A stretch of 47,884 bases of DNA from Lentisphaeria bacterium (GTDB lineage: Bacteria > Verrucomicrobiota > Lentisphaeria > Victivallales > Victivallaceae). The stretch spans positions 1-47,884 of the forward strand of contig JABLYX010000040.1 in NCBI GenBank assembly GCA_018265615.1. The letters are read 5' to 3'. Shown in pieces: positions 16,935-26,338 of this stretch. The position numbers and the translations under genes were made by a program. Positions within the stretch are counted from its first letter, which is position 1, and the number at the start of each line of letters is the position of its first letter. The notes below the pieces were generated by a model. The model did not search any database and was not told the origin of the DNA. It saw nothing but the letters and a program-made list of their open reading frames with translations.

Positions 16935-19900
16935 ATGAGCCACACTTCTTTTCCGCTCCGTCACCTGCCGTACCTGCTGCTTTCCGCGCTCTGCTGCTTC
17001 CCGCTTGCGGCGGAAGAGCAAAAGACCGCCGGGCCCTCTCCGGTGCTCCTCTCATTTGTGCCGGACGACACCACATTCTTCACGCCGCTCGAACTGCTTC
17101 CCACCGACCGGATCCGGGAGCTGCGGAAGCCGTTCTCCGGCCGTGACGCCGATACCGGCGCTCTGGCCGTTCCGTCAGGGACCGGTTATTCCCGGCTCCA
17201 TGAACCGTGGAAGAAAGAACCGGGCAGGCTGCTCCTGGAGTATGTCGCCGACCTGCGCCCGGCCTCCGCCGCGTCCCTGACGCTCCGCGTCACCAAAAAC
17301 AACGGCGGCGGGGACGGCGTCGGCCTGTCGGTCTATGCGGAGCGGGACGGCCGTCTGCTTTATCTCGGGCGCTGCCATGTGCCGCCGGCCGCCGGGGCTT
17401 ATGAGTGCCGGCTCGAGCTGGCCGGAATCGCCGGCAGACGGCTCCCACTCTTCCTCGCCGTCGACGCGAACCGGACGACCCATTCGGATTCGCTCTCTCT
17501 GGAAAGCCCGGAACTCCGCGGCGGAAACGGCGAAGCTCTGCCGCTGCTGCGCAAACAGAGCTGGCTCCTGCCGGAGCAGGAATTGGCGGACATCGAGCTG
17601 GAGTTGCGCCGCCCCGATCCGTCACAGGTGATGACTCCCCATTTTTCCGGGCGGGTTCCGGGCAAAAATGTCTACAGTGCGCGCGATGCGAGACGGCCGA
17701 TGATCGGCGCACACGTCTACTTTTCGCCGGAGGCCCGCGAACGGCTCGCCGACCTCAGGGACGTTTTTGACTATATCACGCACGACGGAAAGCGCGCCGG
17801 GGACCGGCTCTGCGAACTGGCGGGGATCCCCTGGGTTTCGATTCACCACAACCCGATTCCGGTCAATGCATACGATGAAAAGCGCCTGTCCGGAATCCGG
17901 AAGAACGGGCAGGCGATTGCGGGAAGCGCCCCCCGGTATGCGTTCCGCCTCGGCGCCACAACCGGGAGCGAGCCGCACTTCTCTCCCGATTTCCACTACA
18001 CCGGACACAAGAAGGAAGAGGTCGAAGCCCTCTTTACCTCACCCGGCGGCGCAAGGCAGTTCGGTGAGTGGCTCGGCGCGCTTTACGGTGACGCCGCGCC
18101 CGGGGAGGATTCGAACGGAGACGGCATTACATTCGAAAAGGATTTCGGGTTCTCCGCCGGAAGCTGGGGCGAGCTCGGCGCCGCCGTCCCGAAGCAATCT
18201 TCCGATTACAGGTTCCTGCATACACTGTTCAAGGAGCATGTCATCTCCGGCGACATCCGCGCCGCCGACCGGGCCTACGCGGAATCCGGGGCCGTCATCT
18301 CGTCGAGGCTGCTCTCCCCGCAATACGAAGCTGTTTTCGGGCAGAGCCTGCGACAGCTCCGGATTCCCTCTCTTGCGACCGGAGTGACCTACTATTCGAC
18401 CCGCTCGAATGCACTCGATCCGGCCGCGACCCAGATGCGTTTTCACCCTTCCCGGTTGTTCGAGAGTGAGAAACGGTATGTCGAAGCGTTCGAGCTGCGT
18501 CCGCCGTTCTGGCAGAGCACGGGCAGCTGCTACGGAATTTTCGGGCCGTTCCGGGGCGCGGATAAAATGACGTTCGGGCTGAAGACGAAATACGCCGCCG
18601 AAGCCGGGCTGCTGTTCACCGTGTCGAAGCTGCCGGAGCACGGGAAACCGATACCCGTCTTCCGGCAGGAGATGGATGGGGAATTCGCGCGGGAGTTTGA
18701 GATAAAACTGAATCCGGCGGAAAAGTGCCGCTATGAGTTCAGTTTGCGTTCCCTGACTCCGAAACAGATGAACAACCGCGTCAAAGCCACGCTGATCGCC
18801 CCGGCAGTTCACATGGGCGGGAAGCGCGTGACGCTCCAGCAGTGCTACGCCGAATCCGAGACCGGTTACATTCTCGATTCGGAGCCGGGGCGCCGTGTTG
18901 ACATCGGCAAGGCCGTCAGCCGTTACAGCCCGGATATTACGGAGCTGCGCGGCGGATACATCTACAGCCAGGCGAAACGGAACGGTCTGAGACCCGTATA
19001 CAACGAGTTCATGCCCGGCAGCCAGGTCACAAATACGCCGCAGAATGTGTGGCGCTCCATCTATCACGAGCTGCAGTTCCAGCCGGCCGGGATCGTCTGG
19101 TTCTGCTACGGCGGCGGCGCGGCCGGCAGCTCGTTCTCATGGATGGACTGCCACTATCTGGCCACGGAGCTGGCGGTATTGCGCGGCCAGCTCGAGCTGC
19201 TGAACGTCTACGCCGGGATCCGGCGCTCAAAGCGCGGCGCCGCCCTTTTCCTGCCTCCCGCCGCCCCGTTCCCGTTGGCGAAAATGCGTGACGCCGAGCA
19301 GCTGATCGGGTCGCAGCTCACGCCGCTCTCTCCGGATATCTTTCTCGCCGACCAGACGGATCAGTGCGCCGGATATGACAACCTGATTCTGCTGACCGGC
19401 TTCCTGGACGGCGCTTCCGACCGGTTCTGGAACGATTTTCTCGCCGCGGTCCCCTCTGGAAAGAAGGTCATTGTCATCATGGGCCGCAACTCGTTCACGG
19501 AACCGGGCCGCCGGAAGAGCCGGGATTTCCGCAGGAGTCTTGCGGAAACGCTGCCTCTTTTTCCTGTCGGAGCAGAACCGTTCCCGGGCGAGGTATCCGT
19601 CGGGGGAGTGCTCCTGAAGGGGCGGTGGAATCCGTCCCGGCTCCTGCCCGGCGCCGACAGGAGGAGCGTCCGGGAAATCGGCGGCAGCCCGGTCGTATTC
19701 GCCGGGGAAAAGCTGCTCGTGCTCTCCGGAATCCCCTCCTCCGGGCTGGGTGAGCTTGCATCGAAGTTTTTCGGGGTCGGCATCGCCGATACACGCGACG
19801 CCGGGTTCCTGCGGCTGCTGAATCGCGACACGGCCGTTGACCGGCCCGGCATCTACTGCGCGGATGAAACGCAGAAGCTGTATATTCCCGCCCGGACCCC

Positions 19901-20231
19901 GGCCTTCGATCTGGTCCGGCGCAGGCCTGCCGCCGGAACCTGCGAAGGGGAGAACGTGATTCTGGTTCCGGAGCCCGGCAGGCTTCAGCTCATCGACTGC
20001 GGAACCGCGCGGCCGCTTGTGAAACGGGAGTCCCCCGACTCGGCGGAGGTCGAACTTCATTTGCCGAAATACCCATTTGAAGGCGAGGCCCGGCCGGAGC
20101 TCCTGTTCTATGCGCCGGGGAACCCGGAGGTCAGCTGCGGGACGGAAACCGTCCGTCCGGAGCCGCTCGGCGGCGGGTTCTGGCGGTGTCCGGTCGACCG
20201 GGACGGGACTTACCGGGTGGTTTCCAGATAG
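16935..20231 (+). CDS. Large secreted protein of unrecognised family, likely a glycoside hydrolase
   Basis: 1098 residues from ATG 16935, which gives a clean signal peptide (LPYLLLSALCCFPLAAEE). An upstream in-frame start at 16890 would overlap the pilin gene. Residues about 30-220 look like a beta-sandwich. A middle region from about 235 has TIM-barrel-like stretches with candidate catalytic Glu residues E413 (GSWGELG) and E691 (VYNEFMPGSQV). About residues 810-850 (NLILLTGFLDGASDRFWNDF, then a KKVIVIMG strand) resembles the amidotransferase-like domain of GH42-type galactosidases. The C-terminus is beta-rich. I do not recognise a named family, and the catalytic residues are guesses. Its place behind a LacI gene and a pseudopilin makes polysaccharide breakdown the best hypothesis. 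Confidence 0.6.
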   Translation: MSHTSFPLRHLPYLLLSALCCFPLAAEEQKTAGPSPVLLSFVPDDTTFFTPLELLPTDRIRELRKPFSGRDADTGALAVPSGTGYSRLHEPWKKEPGRLLLEYVADLRPASAASLTLRVTKNNGGGDGVGLSVYAERDGRLLYLGRCHVPPAAGAYECRLELAGIAGRRLPLFLAVDANRTTHSDSLSLESPELRGGNGEALPLLRKQSWLLPEQELADIELELRRPDPSQVMTPHFSGRVPGKNVYSARDARRPMIGAHVYFSPEARERLADLRDVFDYITHDGKRAGDRLCELAGIPWVSIHHNPIPVNAYDEKRLSGIRKNGQAIAGSAPRYAFRLGATTGSEPHFSPDFHYTGHKKEEVEALFTSPGGARQFGEWLGALYGDAAPGEDSNGDGITFEKDFGFSAGSWGELGAAVPKQSSDYRFLHTLFKEHVISGDIRAADRAYAESGAVISSRLLSPQYEAVFGQSLRQLRIPSLATGVTYYSTRSNALDPAATQMRFHPSRLFESEKRYVEAFELRPPFWQSTGSCYGIFGPFRGADKMTFGLKTKYAAEAGLLFTVSKLPEHGKPIPVFRQEMDGEFAREFEIKLNPAEKCRYEFSLRSLTPKQMNNRVKATLIAPAVHMGGKRVTLQQCYAESETGYILDSEPGRRVDIGKAVSRYSPDITELRGGYIYSQAKRNGLRPVYNEFMPGSQVTNTPQNVWRSIYHELQFQPAGIVWFCYGGGAAGSSFSWMDCHYLATELAVLRGQLELLNVYAGIRRSKRGAALFLPPAAPFPLAKMRDAEQLIGSQLTPLSPDIFLADQTDQCAGYDNLILLTGFLDGASDRFWNDFLAAVPSGKKVIVIMGRNSFTEPGRRKSRDFRRSLAETLPLFPVGAEPFPGEVSVGGVLLKGRWNPSRLLPGADRRSVREIGGSPVVFAGEKLLVLSGIPSSGLGELASKFFGVGIADTRDAGFLRLLNRDTAVDRPGIYCADETQKLYIPARTPAFDLVRRRPAAGTCEGENVILVPEPGRLQLIDCGTARPLVKRESPDSAEVELHLPKYPFEGEARPELLFYAPGNPEVSCGTETVRPEPLGGGFWRCPVDRDGTYRVVSR

Positions 20232-20237
20232 AAGCGC

Positions 20238-21245
20238 TCAGGCGCGCAGACGGAGCACTCCCGGCAGCAGGATCCGGGGAGACTCCGGGTTCCCGGTCGC
20301 GGCGGTGTGTCCGGCGAGGCGGCCGATTTCCGTCACCGGCATGACCAGGAGGTTGATTCCCGCCAGCAGGGGTTCGGTGTTGTCGGCGAACAGCAGGATA
20401 TTCTCCGGCCGCGGGAAGCACCTGAGGGCCGGGCGCAGCAGCGCCTTGCTGTTCAGCAGCAGGAGCGAATCCTCCCACTGGCCGCTCAGCTCCCGCGCAG
20501 CGTTTCCCATTGCTGCTTCTAGATTGTCGAACGGCAGCGGAATCCGGCGGAGCGACACCCCCTCCCCGAGGACATTGCGGATCCCCTCCTCGCGCGCCTG
20601 GGCGAGCCCCGAATCGGCCTCCTGCAGGAAAAAGAGCATCCGCCCGGCTTCGCGCTGCCGCGCGAAGAGCGCGACCGTTTCTCCGTCCTTCACATGATCC
20701 CCCGATACGACGTTGACGTTCGGGTGGCGCATCAGGCGGTTGATGACCGTGACCGGGCGCCCCGCATCGGCCAGCGTCCGGATGACCCCCTGTTCCGCCT
20801 TTTCCGGCGAGAGCCAGATCGACGGCGAAGCCTCCTCCGGCAGCAGGTCGAGCAGCAGCTTGTCGCTGAACTGTTCGATCGTCAGGTTCGCGCCGAGCTC
20901 ATTCAGGCTCGAACAGATTCCCTGCACGATCATGCCGAAATAGTTATCGGAGCTCCACTCCTTCCAGTCGCGCCGGATGACAAGCTTCACGCCGGAGGCG
21001 ATCCTCGGCCGGTTTTCCTCGTGACTGCGGAAAAAGGAGCCTTTGCCGGGGCGGCGGACAATCAGGTCGTTTTCCACAAGGTAGCTCAGCGCCTTGTGAA
21101 CGGTCGGACGGCAGACGCCGTAACGTTTGCACAGCTCACGCTCCGACGGCAGCAGCGCTTCGCCCGTCTCCCGGAAATTCATGAGCAGGTCTTCGCGGAT
21201 CTGCTGATAGATCGGTTTCTGTACGCTGGTTCTCAAATCACTCAT
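20238..21245 (-). CDS. GntR-family regulator with sugar-binding-type C-terminus, module 4
   Basis: 335 residues. The N-terminal winged helix is GntR type: PIYQQIREDLLMNF, ALLPSERELCKRYGVCRPTVHKALSYLVENDLIVRRPGKGSFF. From about residue 85 a LacI-like periplasmic-binding domain follows (SSDNYFGMIVQGICSSLNELGANLTIEQFSDK), an architecture known from AraR-type repressors. It is transcribed away from the pilin-GH2 pair. Both promoters of the 218-base gap carry GGTAAGG repeats, and the repeat next to this gene doubles as its ribosome site, so autorepression is likely. It ends six bases from the convergent module 3 gene. Confidence 0.88.
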   Translation of the reverse strand: MSDLRTSVQKPIYQQIREDLLMNFRETGEALLPSERELCKRYGVCRPTVHKALSYLVENDLIVRRPGKGSFFRSHEENRPRIASGVKLVIRRDWKEWSSDNYFGMIVQGICSSLNELGANLTIEQFSDKLLLDLLPEEASPSIWLSPEKAEQGVIRTLADAGRPVTVINRLMRHPNVNVVSGDHVKDGETVALFARQREAGRMLFFLQEADSGLAQAREEGIRNVLGEGVSLRRIPLPFDNLEAAMGNAARELSGQWEDSLLLLNSKALLRPALRCFPRPENILLFADNTEPLLAGINLLVMPVTEIGRLAGHTAATGNPESPRILLPGVLRLRA

Positions 21246-21247
21246 AG

Positions 21248-21262
21248 TTACCTTACCTTACC
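21248..21262. promoter_or_regulatory. GGTAAGG-repeat operator at the GntR start
   Basis: On the minus strand GGTAAGGTAAGGTAA: three overlapping tandem GGTAA(GG) units, ending three bases before the ATG of the regulator. It also supplies the AAGG of the Shine-Dalgarno. Confidence 0.6.
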
Positions 21263-21275
21263 ACTTCACTATATA

Positions 21276-21304
21276 ATTATGACACCGATTCCCGTTTTTG
21301 TCAA
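21276..21304 (-). promoter_or_regulatory. Promoter of the GntR regulator
   Basis: Minus strand TTGACA (complement of 21299-21304), 17 bases, CATAAT (complement of 21276-21281). The operator lies downstream of it. Confidence 0.75.
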
Positions 21305-21374
21305 GGGGAAGCGCCTGTTTTTCCGGATTTTACTGCAGAATCTTCACTTTTTTTCATTTTTTTTCGGTCGCCTA

Positions 21375-21403
21375 TTGACATTCATTTCAGTTTATGGTAT
21401 AAT
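21375..21403 (+). promoter_or_regulatory. Consensus sigma70 promoter of sugar module 4
   Basis: TTGACA 21375-21380, 17 bases, TATAAT 21398-21403, in the context ATGGTATAAT. Confidence 0.85.
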
Positions 21404-21404
21404 T

Positions 21405-21424
21405 GGTAAGGTATGGTAAGGTTA
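21405..21424. promoter_or_regulatory. GGTAAGG-repeat operator of module 4
   Basis: GGTAAGGTATGGTAAGG followed by TTA, starting one base after the -10 box. It shares its GGTAAGG units with the element beside the GntR start, so one protein probably binds both. Confidence 0.65.
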
Positions 21425-21463
21425 TTATCCATTGGCAAACAATTCATAACCGAGAGGGGTACG

Positions 21464-22171
21464 ATGAAAAAGATCCGGTTTACATTGATAGAGCTGTTGG
21501 TCGTAATTGCGATCATCGCGATTCTCGCCTCGATGCTGTTGCCGGCGCTGAATCAGGCGCGGGAATCGGCGCGGAAAACCACCTGTACGAATATCCTCAA
21601 GCAGTACGGAGTCGCCGGCACCCTGTACGCCTCCAACAACGATGACTATTGGATCCCGGTAAAACCCAACTGGTATAACGTCAATGAGTTCCGTAAGCTG
21701 CTCGGCACCTACCAGCTGTCGGGCACGACCACTTCCTCCGTCGCATTCGGCAAGGGGTTGATCTGCCCCTCCTCCAGAGGGTACATGACGCCGGTGAAGC
21801 TGGACGACCAGATCGGCTACCAGGCCAACTGGAGCTATGGAGCCTCCTACAAGGATTTCGAAGCCACCTGGGCTTCGGGAGACAAGGCGTTCAAGCTGAC
21901 CCAGCTGGCGCGCCCGAGTAAATCCGCCGCATTCGCGGACGCCCTCGACCACCTGCTGTATAACCTGGACCCGTATTCGGGGACCTATGGATATTTCATT
22001 GCCGGCCGCGAAGACACCACACCCAACAAGGGCGTTCTCGCCTTCCGTCACAAGGACACGACCAACCTCCTGTTCTTCGACGGCCACGTCAATTCGGTGA
22101 ACGGGAACGAGAGCAACAAGCTGGTTTCTTCTTCGCGCACCAACCCGTTCCGCTTCTTCAATGTGAGGTAA
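21464..22171 (+). CDS. Type II secretion-type pseudopilin, module 4
   Basis: 235 residues from ATG 21464, with GAGAGGGG just upstream. MKKIR then FTLIELLVVIAIIAIL and ASMLLPALNQARESARKTTC; Arg is before the cleavage Phe. H-X9-DG is HKDTTNLLFFDG. The segment between (WNVN-type aromatic residues, ICPSSRGYMTPVKLDDQ) differs from the sister pilins. Its stop codon is followed at once by the ribosome site of the GH2 gene, which begins eight bases on. It should be induced together with that enzyme from the promoter at 21375. Confidence 0.88.
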   Translation: MKKIRFTLIELLVVIAIIAILASMLLPALNQARESARKTTCTNILKQYGVAGTLYASNNDDYWIPVKPNWYNVNEFRKLLGTYQLSGTTTSSVAFGKGLICPSSRGYMTPVKLDDQIGYQANWSYGASYKDFEATWASGDKAFKLTQLARPSKSAAFADALDHLLYNLDPYSGTYGYFIAGREDTTPNKGVLAFRHKDTTNLLFFDGHVNSVNGNESNKLVSSSRTNPFRFFNVR

Positions 22172-22179
22172 GAGGTCCC

Positions 22180-25100
22180 ATGAAAATCCGACATTTCGCC
22201 TGCGGGCTTCTCTCCTCCCTGACCATTCTCGGAGCGGCGGAGCTGCCGCCTTTCTACCCGGAGCTCGCTCCGGAAATCCCGTACGGATCGACCGTGATTG
22301 CAAAGCAGGAGGCCGAATCCGGCGGCGTGAAGCCGGGCGCTTTCACCGCCGTGCGATCCCTGAACGGCAAAGAGTGGAAAATTCTGCCGCCGGTCCGGTC
22401 GGCAAAGCCGTTTTCCGACGGCGTCGATCTCGATAAAGGGTATCAGGAGCCCGCGTTCGATGATTCGAAGTGGGACGCAATTGCGGTCCCGCTCGACTGG
22501 TATCGGCAATATCCCCGGGCCTACCTGCGCGGAGAACCGTATGTCAAAGGGTTCTACCGCAGGAGCTTCGACATCACCGCACAGGAGATGGCGGGAAAGC
22601 GCGTGCTGCTCCGCTTCGGGGTAATCGGCTACGATGGAACCGTTTTCGTCAACGGGAAAGAGGTCGGCCGCCACAAGGGGGATTTCACTCCCTGTGAATT
22701 CGACATCACCGACGCGGTCAGGCCCGGCAAAAACCTGCTGGCCATCCGCGTCCTGACTGACTTCGGGACTACGCACGGCAATGTTCCCGCCGCGAAGCAT
22801 ATTTACGGTTCGCAGTGGGGCTGGGGCAACATCAAGGGCGGCCTCTGGCAGAGCGTCGAACTCGCTTTCGTGCCGGAGCTTTACATGAAATCCATGCTGG
22901 TTTCGCCGATTCTCGCCGAAAATTCCATCCGCATCGACTATACGCTCGACAATCGTTCCGGGAAGGCGTTCCGGGGCGAGCTCGCGTTTTCCGCCGTCAC
23001 CGCGCTCAAGCGCGACCCGAACAAACCTGCCGGGCGGATTTCCATCCCGGTCACGCTGAAAACGGGGGAGAATTCCGGAACCGTCAAGCTGAAGCTCAAC
23101 AATCCGGTCAAATGGTCGCCGGAGAACCCGTTCCTCTACTACCTGACCGCGGTGCTCTCCGACGGCGGGAAAGCGGTTTCCGGCGCGGTGGAGCGTTTCG
23201 GCTTCCGCGACTTCAAAATCGTCAACGGCAAATTCCACTTGAACGGCGAACGCATCTACCTTTTCGGTGAGAACATCCGCTCCGTCGACTTCGGCGGGCG
23301 CGGCACCACGCCGGAGGAGGACCGGCGGAACCTCCACAAAAACCTTGCCGGCTTCAAGCGCCAGGGTGTGAACATCATCCGCAACGCCCACCTGCCGATC
23401 CTGCCCGCCGCGCTTGAAATCGCCGACGAAATCGGCCTCATGATCTACGATGAATGGGGGTGGAGCTTCACGAATATCCTCGACGAGCCGGAATTCCAGC
23501 GCAACAACGACCGCGAGCTCGCCGAGTGGGTGAAGCGCGACTACAACCACCCCGCCGTCGTGATGTGGAGCGGAGCGAATGAGGTGCGTCACCGCGACCG
23601 CCCCGACGTGAAGCGCCAGCTCGACCGGCAGGTCGACCGGCTGCGGGAACTCGACCGTTCGGGCCGTCCCGCCGGCTCCTTCTCCGGCTCCGCCTCCTGG
23701 TCGAGCTACGGGACGGAGGCGCTGAATACCGACTTCCTCGATCTGCACAGCTATTTCGGTCTCTCCAACGGCTCCTGGACCCTCTGGAACCGGACGGTCA
23801 ACCGCATGTACGACGAATCCCTGAAACATTACGGCATCAAGGGCAACCAGATGCCGTGCCCCTACATCATCTGGGAGTGCGTCGGGTTCACCTGGGGGTC
23901 GAAGCTCGATAAGAATTTTCAGTTGAACGACATGCAGAAATATGCCAAATATGCGAAAGGCGAAACCTCGTGGTCGCAGGGGAACGGCATCGGCTACGCG
24001 GGGACCATCGGGCTCGCTGCCGCGCTGGATCCGAGGCGCGGCCTGGAGTACGGCAAGGCGGTCTTCGGCCGCAGGCTGCTCGAACAGATCCGCCAGAATC
24101 CGCGCGTGGACGGCTTCGCGCCGTGGCAGCATGCGACGAATTTCCGCCCCGCGACGCTCTGGAACCAGCCCGTGCTGGCGGGGATCCGCAACGCCGACGG
24201 GCTGCCCCCCTCGAACTTCTTCGCGGGACGGGAGGAGACGCGCGAGCTCTTCATCGTGAACAGCACGAACCGGGCCGTGAAGAATGCGTCCGCAACGCTC
24301 CGGCTGCTGGCCGCCGACGGGCGGGAGCTCCCGCTTGCAAAGCTCACCGGCATTACGCTTGAACCATGGAAGACCGCGGTCCTGCCGCTCCGCTTCAAGC
24401 TCCCGGCCGAGCTCCTGACGCACGCCCAGATCCGCCTGACGCTGAATGACGCGGCGGGCAAGGAGCTGTCGCGCAATTTCTACAACATTTACATCGGCGA
24501 CGGAGCGCTCCTGAAGCGGCCGGTCGCGTCGAAGGAGAAGCTCGCGCTGATCGACTTCGGCCGCGTCGGCGAAGTCCGGAAGATCCTCGAAGCGCTTTCG
24601 ATCCCCTTCACGGTCATTCCGGTGGAAAAGCTCGACAACAGCTATTCCGCCGCGATCATCCCGCCCGGAATCGAAGGCAAGCTCCACCGGTTCGACCAGA
24701 AGAAGCTCGAAGGGTGGATGGAACGGGGCGGCAAGCTCCTGGTGCTGGAGCAGCCGGTCGGCGTGGGGGGTATTCTCTTCGGGGCCCAGCCGGTCAATTC
24801 GCCGCTGCCGTTCGCGGACCTCGTGTTCCCGGCCCACCCGGTTTTCGCGGGGCTCGACCAGCGCAATTTCGACCTCTGGGAGAATCCCCGGGAGGGAAGG
24901 GTCATCTCCGCCGCGCTCTCTCCGTTCACAACCAATGCGATCGCCGTCCGCGGCCCGCTGCTCGGCAGCCAGAACGTCGAGAACGCGATCACCGAAGCGC
25001 TGGTCGGCAAAGGCCGCGTCTTCTGGAGCCAGCTCGACGCGACCTCGCTCTGGGGGAAGGACAGCTCCGCCTCGACCTACCTGAGGAATGTGCTCGACTA

Positions 25101-26247
25101 CATGCTCTCCGGCGCGAAACCGTTCGGGAAGGTCATGGAGCTTGAGCGCGACAACGGCGTCACCTTCTCGATTCCGAAAGAGCGCAGCAGGTTCATCGAC
25201 CTGGCCGGGCACGCCAACCGCGGCTTCCGCGACGACGGGGACGGCAGCGGCTGGACCGGGCAGGGGATCAATGACTTCCGCAACATGCCGCCCGGGGTCC
25301 AGAACGTCAACGGCGTCGACTTCCGCATCATCGATCCGGCGAAAAACGGCGGAAAATCCTGTCTGATCCTGCGCGGCAGCGACAAGCCCGATTTCCCGGC
25401 GCGCATCGACGGGATTCCGGTCAACGCGAAGGTCGCCCGGCTCTTCTTCCTGCACACTTCCGCATGGAAAGGCAATGAAGCCGGCTGCTACCGGATCAAC
25501 TACGAAGACGGCAGCAGCTTCGACTACATGCTCATCCAGGGCCGGAACATCGGGGACTGGTGGAACGTCGGCAGGCTCCCGGACGCTCTGCCCGGCCTTG
25601 TCCGCTCCAACGCGCTCACCGATTCGGTCGGGACCTATATGGCGGTCTGGGAGAATCCGAAGCCGGACAGGAAAGTGACGAGCATCGACTTCCTCTCCGC
25701 CGGCCAGAGCCGCGACATCGACTACCTGCCCGGACGGACTCCGGTGCCGATCCTGGTCGCGGTCACGGCGGAGCTGGCGGGCGAATCGCCGCTGCCGGTC
25801 GGTCCCGAGTGGCGCGGCGGCGGCCGGGCCGGAGTTTCCGCCCCGAAGATCACCAACCGGAAAGGCGTGACCGAAATCGCGTTTCCGGAGGTTTCCCGGC
25901 AGGAGACGGGGAGTTTCAGCTACGCCCGGGCCACGTTCGATGCCGGCAGGTTTGATCCGGCCAAGCACCGCTATCTGGTTCTGACGCTGAAAAGCAATCA
26001 GCCCGGCGGCCTCGATCTCTCGGTTCCGGAGCAGAACTGGAACGGCACGATGCAGTACGGCCTCGTGCTCGACGACCGTTACAGGGAGTTTCGCACACTC
26101 CGCATCGATCTCAGCGCAAAACTGAAGTCGATCATGAAAGGGAAATCCCTGCGCGGGGAGCTGTTCCTCTACAACGGGGAGAACAAGAGCTTCTATTTCC
26201 CGCGCCCCGCCGTCACGGTTGAAATCAAGGATATACGCTTCGAATGA
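22180..26247 (+). CDS. Secreted multidomain GH2-family hydrolase (beta-galactosidase-like)
   Basis: 1355 residues with signal peptide MKIRHFACGLLSSLTILGAAE. A GH2 sugar-binding domain covers about 60-235 (FYRRSFDITAQEMAGKRVLLRF, GYDGTVFVNGKEVGRHKGDF). An Ig-like domain covers about 240-345. The TIM barrel covers about 346-650, with acid/base WSGANEV (E468) and probable nucleophile IIWECVGF (E566). An amidotransferase-like domain follows at about 790-960 (AAIIPPGIEGKLHRFDQKKL), then two beta-sandwich modules to the end. The start of the barrel keeps GVNIIRNAHLP. The mature enzyme is exported; beta-galactosidase is the closest label but the specificity is unknown. A strong terminator follows directly. 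Confidence 0.82.
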   Translation: MKIRHFACGLLSSLTILGAAELPPFYPELAPEIPYGSTVIAKQEAESGGVKPGAFTAVRSLNGKEWKILPPVRSAKPFSDGVDLDKGYQEPAFDDSKWDAIAVPLDWYRQYPRAYLRGEPYVKGFYRRSFDITAQEMAGKRVLLRFGVIGYDGTVFVNGKEVGRHKGDFTPCEFDITDAVRPGKNLLAIRVLTDFGTTHGNVPAAKHIYGSQWGWGNIKGGLWQSVELAFVPELYMKSMLVSPILAENSIRIDYTLDNRSGKAFRGELAFSAVTALKRDPNKPAGRISIPVTLKTGENSGTVKLKLNNPVKWSPENPFLYYLTAVLSDGGKAVSGAVERFGFRDFKIVNGKFHLNGERIYLFGENIRSVDFGGRGTTPEEDRRNLHKNLAGFKRQGVNIIRNAHLPILPAALEIADEIGLMIYDEWGWSFTNILDEPEFQRNNDRELAEWVKRDYNHPAVVMWSGANEVRHRDRPDVKRQLDRQVDRLRELDRSGRPAGSFSGSASWSSYGTEALNTDFLDLHSYFGLSNGSWTLWNRTVNRMYDESLKHYGIKGNQMPCPYIIWECVGFTWGSKLDKNFQLNDMQKYAKYAKGETSWSQGNGIGYAGTIGLAAALDPRRGLEYGKAVFGRRLLEQIRQNPRVDGFAPWQHATNFRPATLWNQPVLAGIRNADGLPPSNFFAGREETRELFIVNSTNRAVKNASATLRLLAADGRELPLAKLTGITLEPWKTAVLPLRFKLPAELLTHAQIRLTLNDAAGKELSRNFYNIYIGDGALLKRPVASKEKLALIDFGRVGEVRKILEALSIPFTVIPVEKLDNSYSAAIIPPGIEGKLHRFDQKKLEGWMERGGKLLVLEQPVGVGGILFGAQPVNSPLPFADLVFPAHPVFAGLDQRNFDLWENPREGRVISAALSPFTTNAIAVRGPLLGSQNVENAITEALVGKGRVFWSQLDATSLWGKDSSASTYLRNVLDYMLSGAKPFGKVMELERDNGVTFSIPKERSRFIDLAGHANRGFRDDGDGSGWTGQGINDFRNMPPGVQNVNGVDFRIIDPAKNGGKSCLILRGSDKPDFPARIDGIPVNAKVARLFFLHTSAWKGNEAGCYRINYEDGSSFDYMLIQGRNIGDWWNVGRLPDALPGLVRSNALTDSVGTYMAVWENPKPDRKVTSIDFLSAGQSRDIDYLPGRTPVPILVAVTAELAGESPLPVGPEWRGGGRAGVSAPKITNRKGVTEIAFPEVSRQETGSFSYARATFDAGRFDPAKHRYLVLTLKSNQPGGLDLSVPEQNWNGTMQYGLVLDDRYREFRTLRIDLSAKLKSIMKGKSLRGELFLYNGENKSFYFPRPAVTVEIKDIRFE

Positions 26248-26252
26248 TCCGG

Positions 26253-26281
26253 AAAAGCCCCGGCATTTGCCGGGGCTTTTT
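26253..26281 (+). terminator. Rho-independent terminator after the GH2 gene
   Basis: AAAAGCCCCGGC, loop ATTT, GCCGGGGCTTTTT: a 12-bp perfect stem with a T-run on the right and A-run on the left, so it can also stop leftward transcripts from the pilin gene at 26339. Confidence 0.9.
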
Positions 26282-26338
26282 CCATTGCCGGAGAGAAAGC
26301 TGCGGATTGAAGGGCTCCGGCAGCGGAACCGCTTCAGG

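Noticed and set aside
22048..25968. 1306-codon open frame on the minus strand
   Set aside because: It is antisense to the GH2 gene in GC-rich DNA, contains no domain, and has no ribosome site; a codon-bias shadow.
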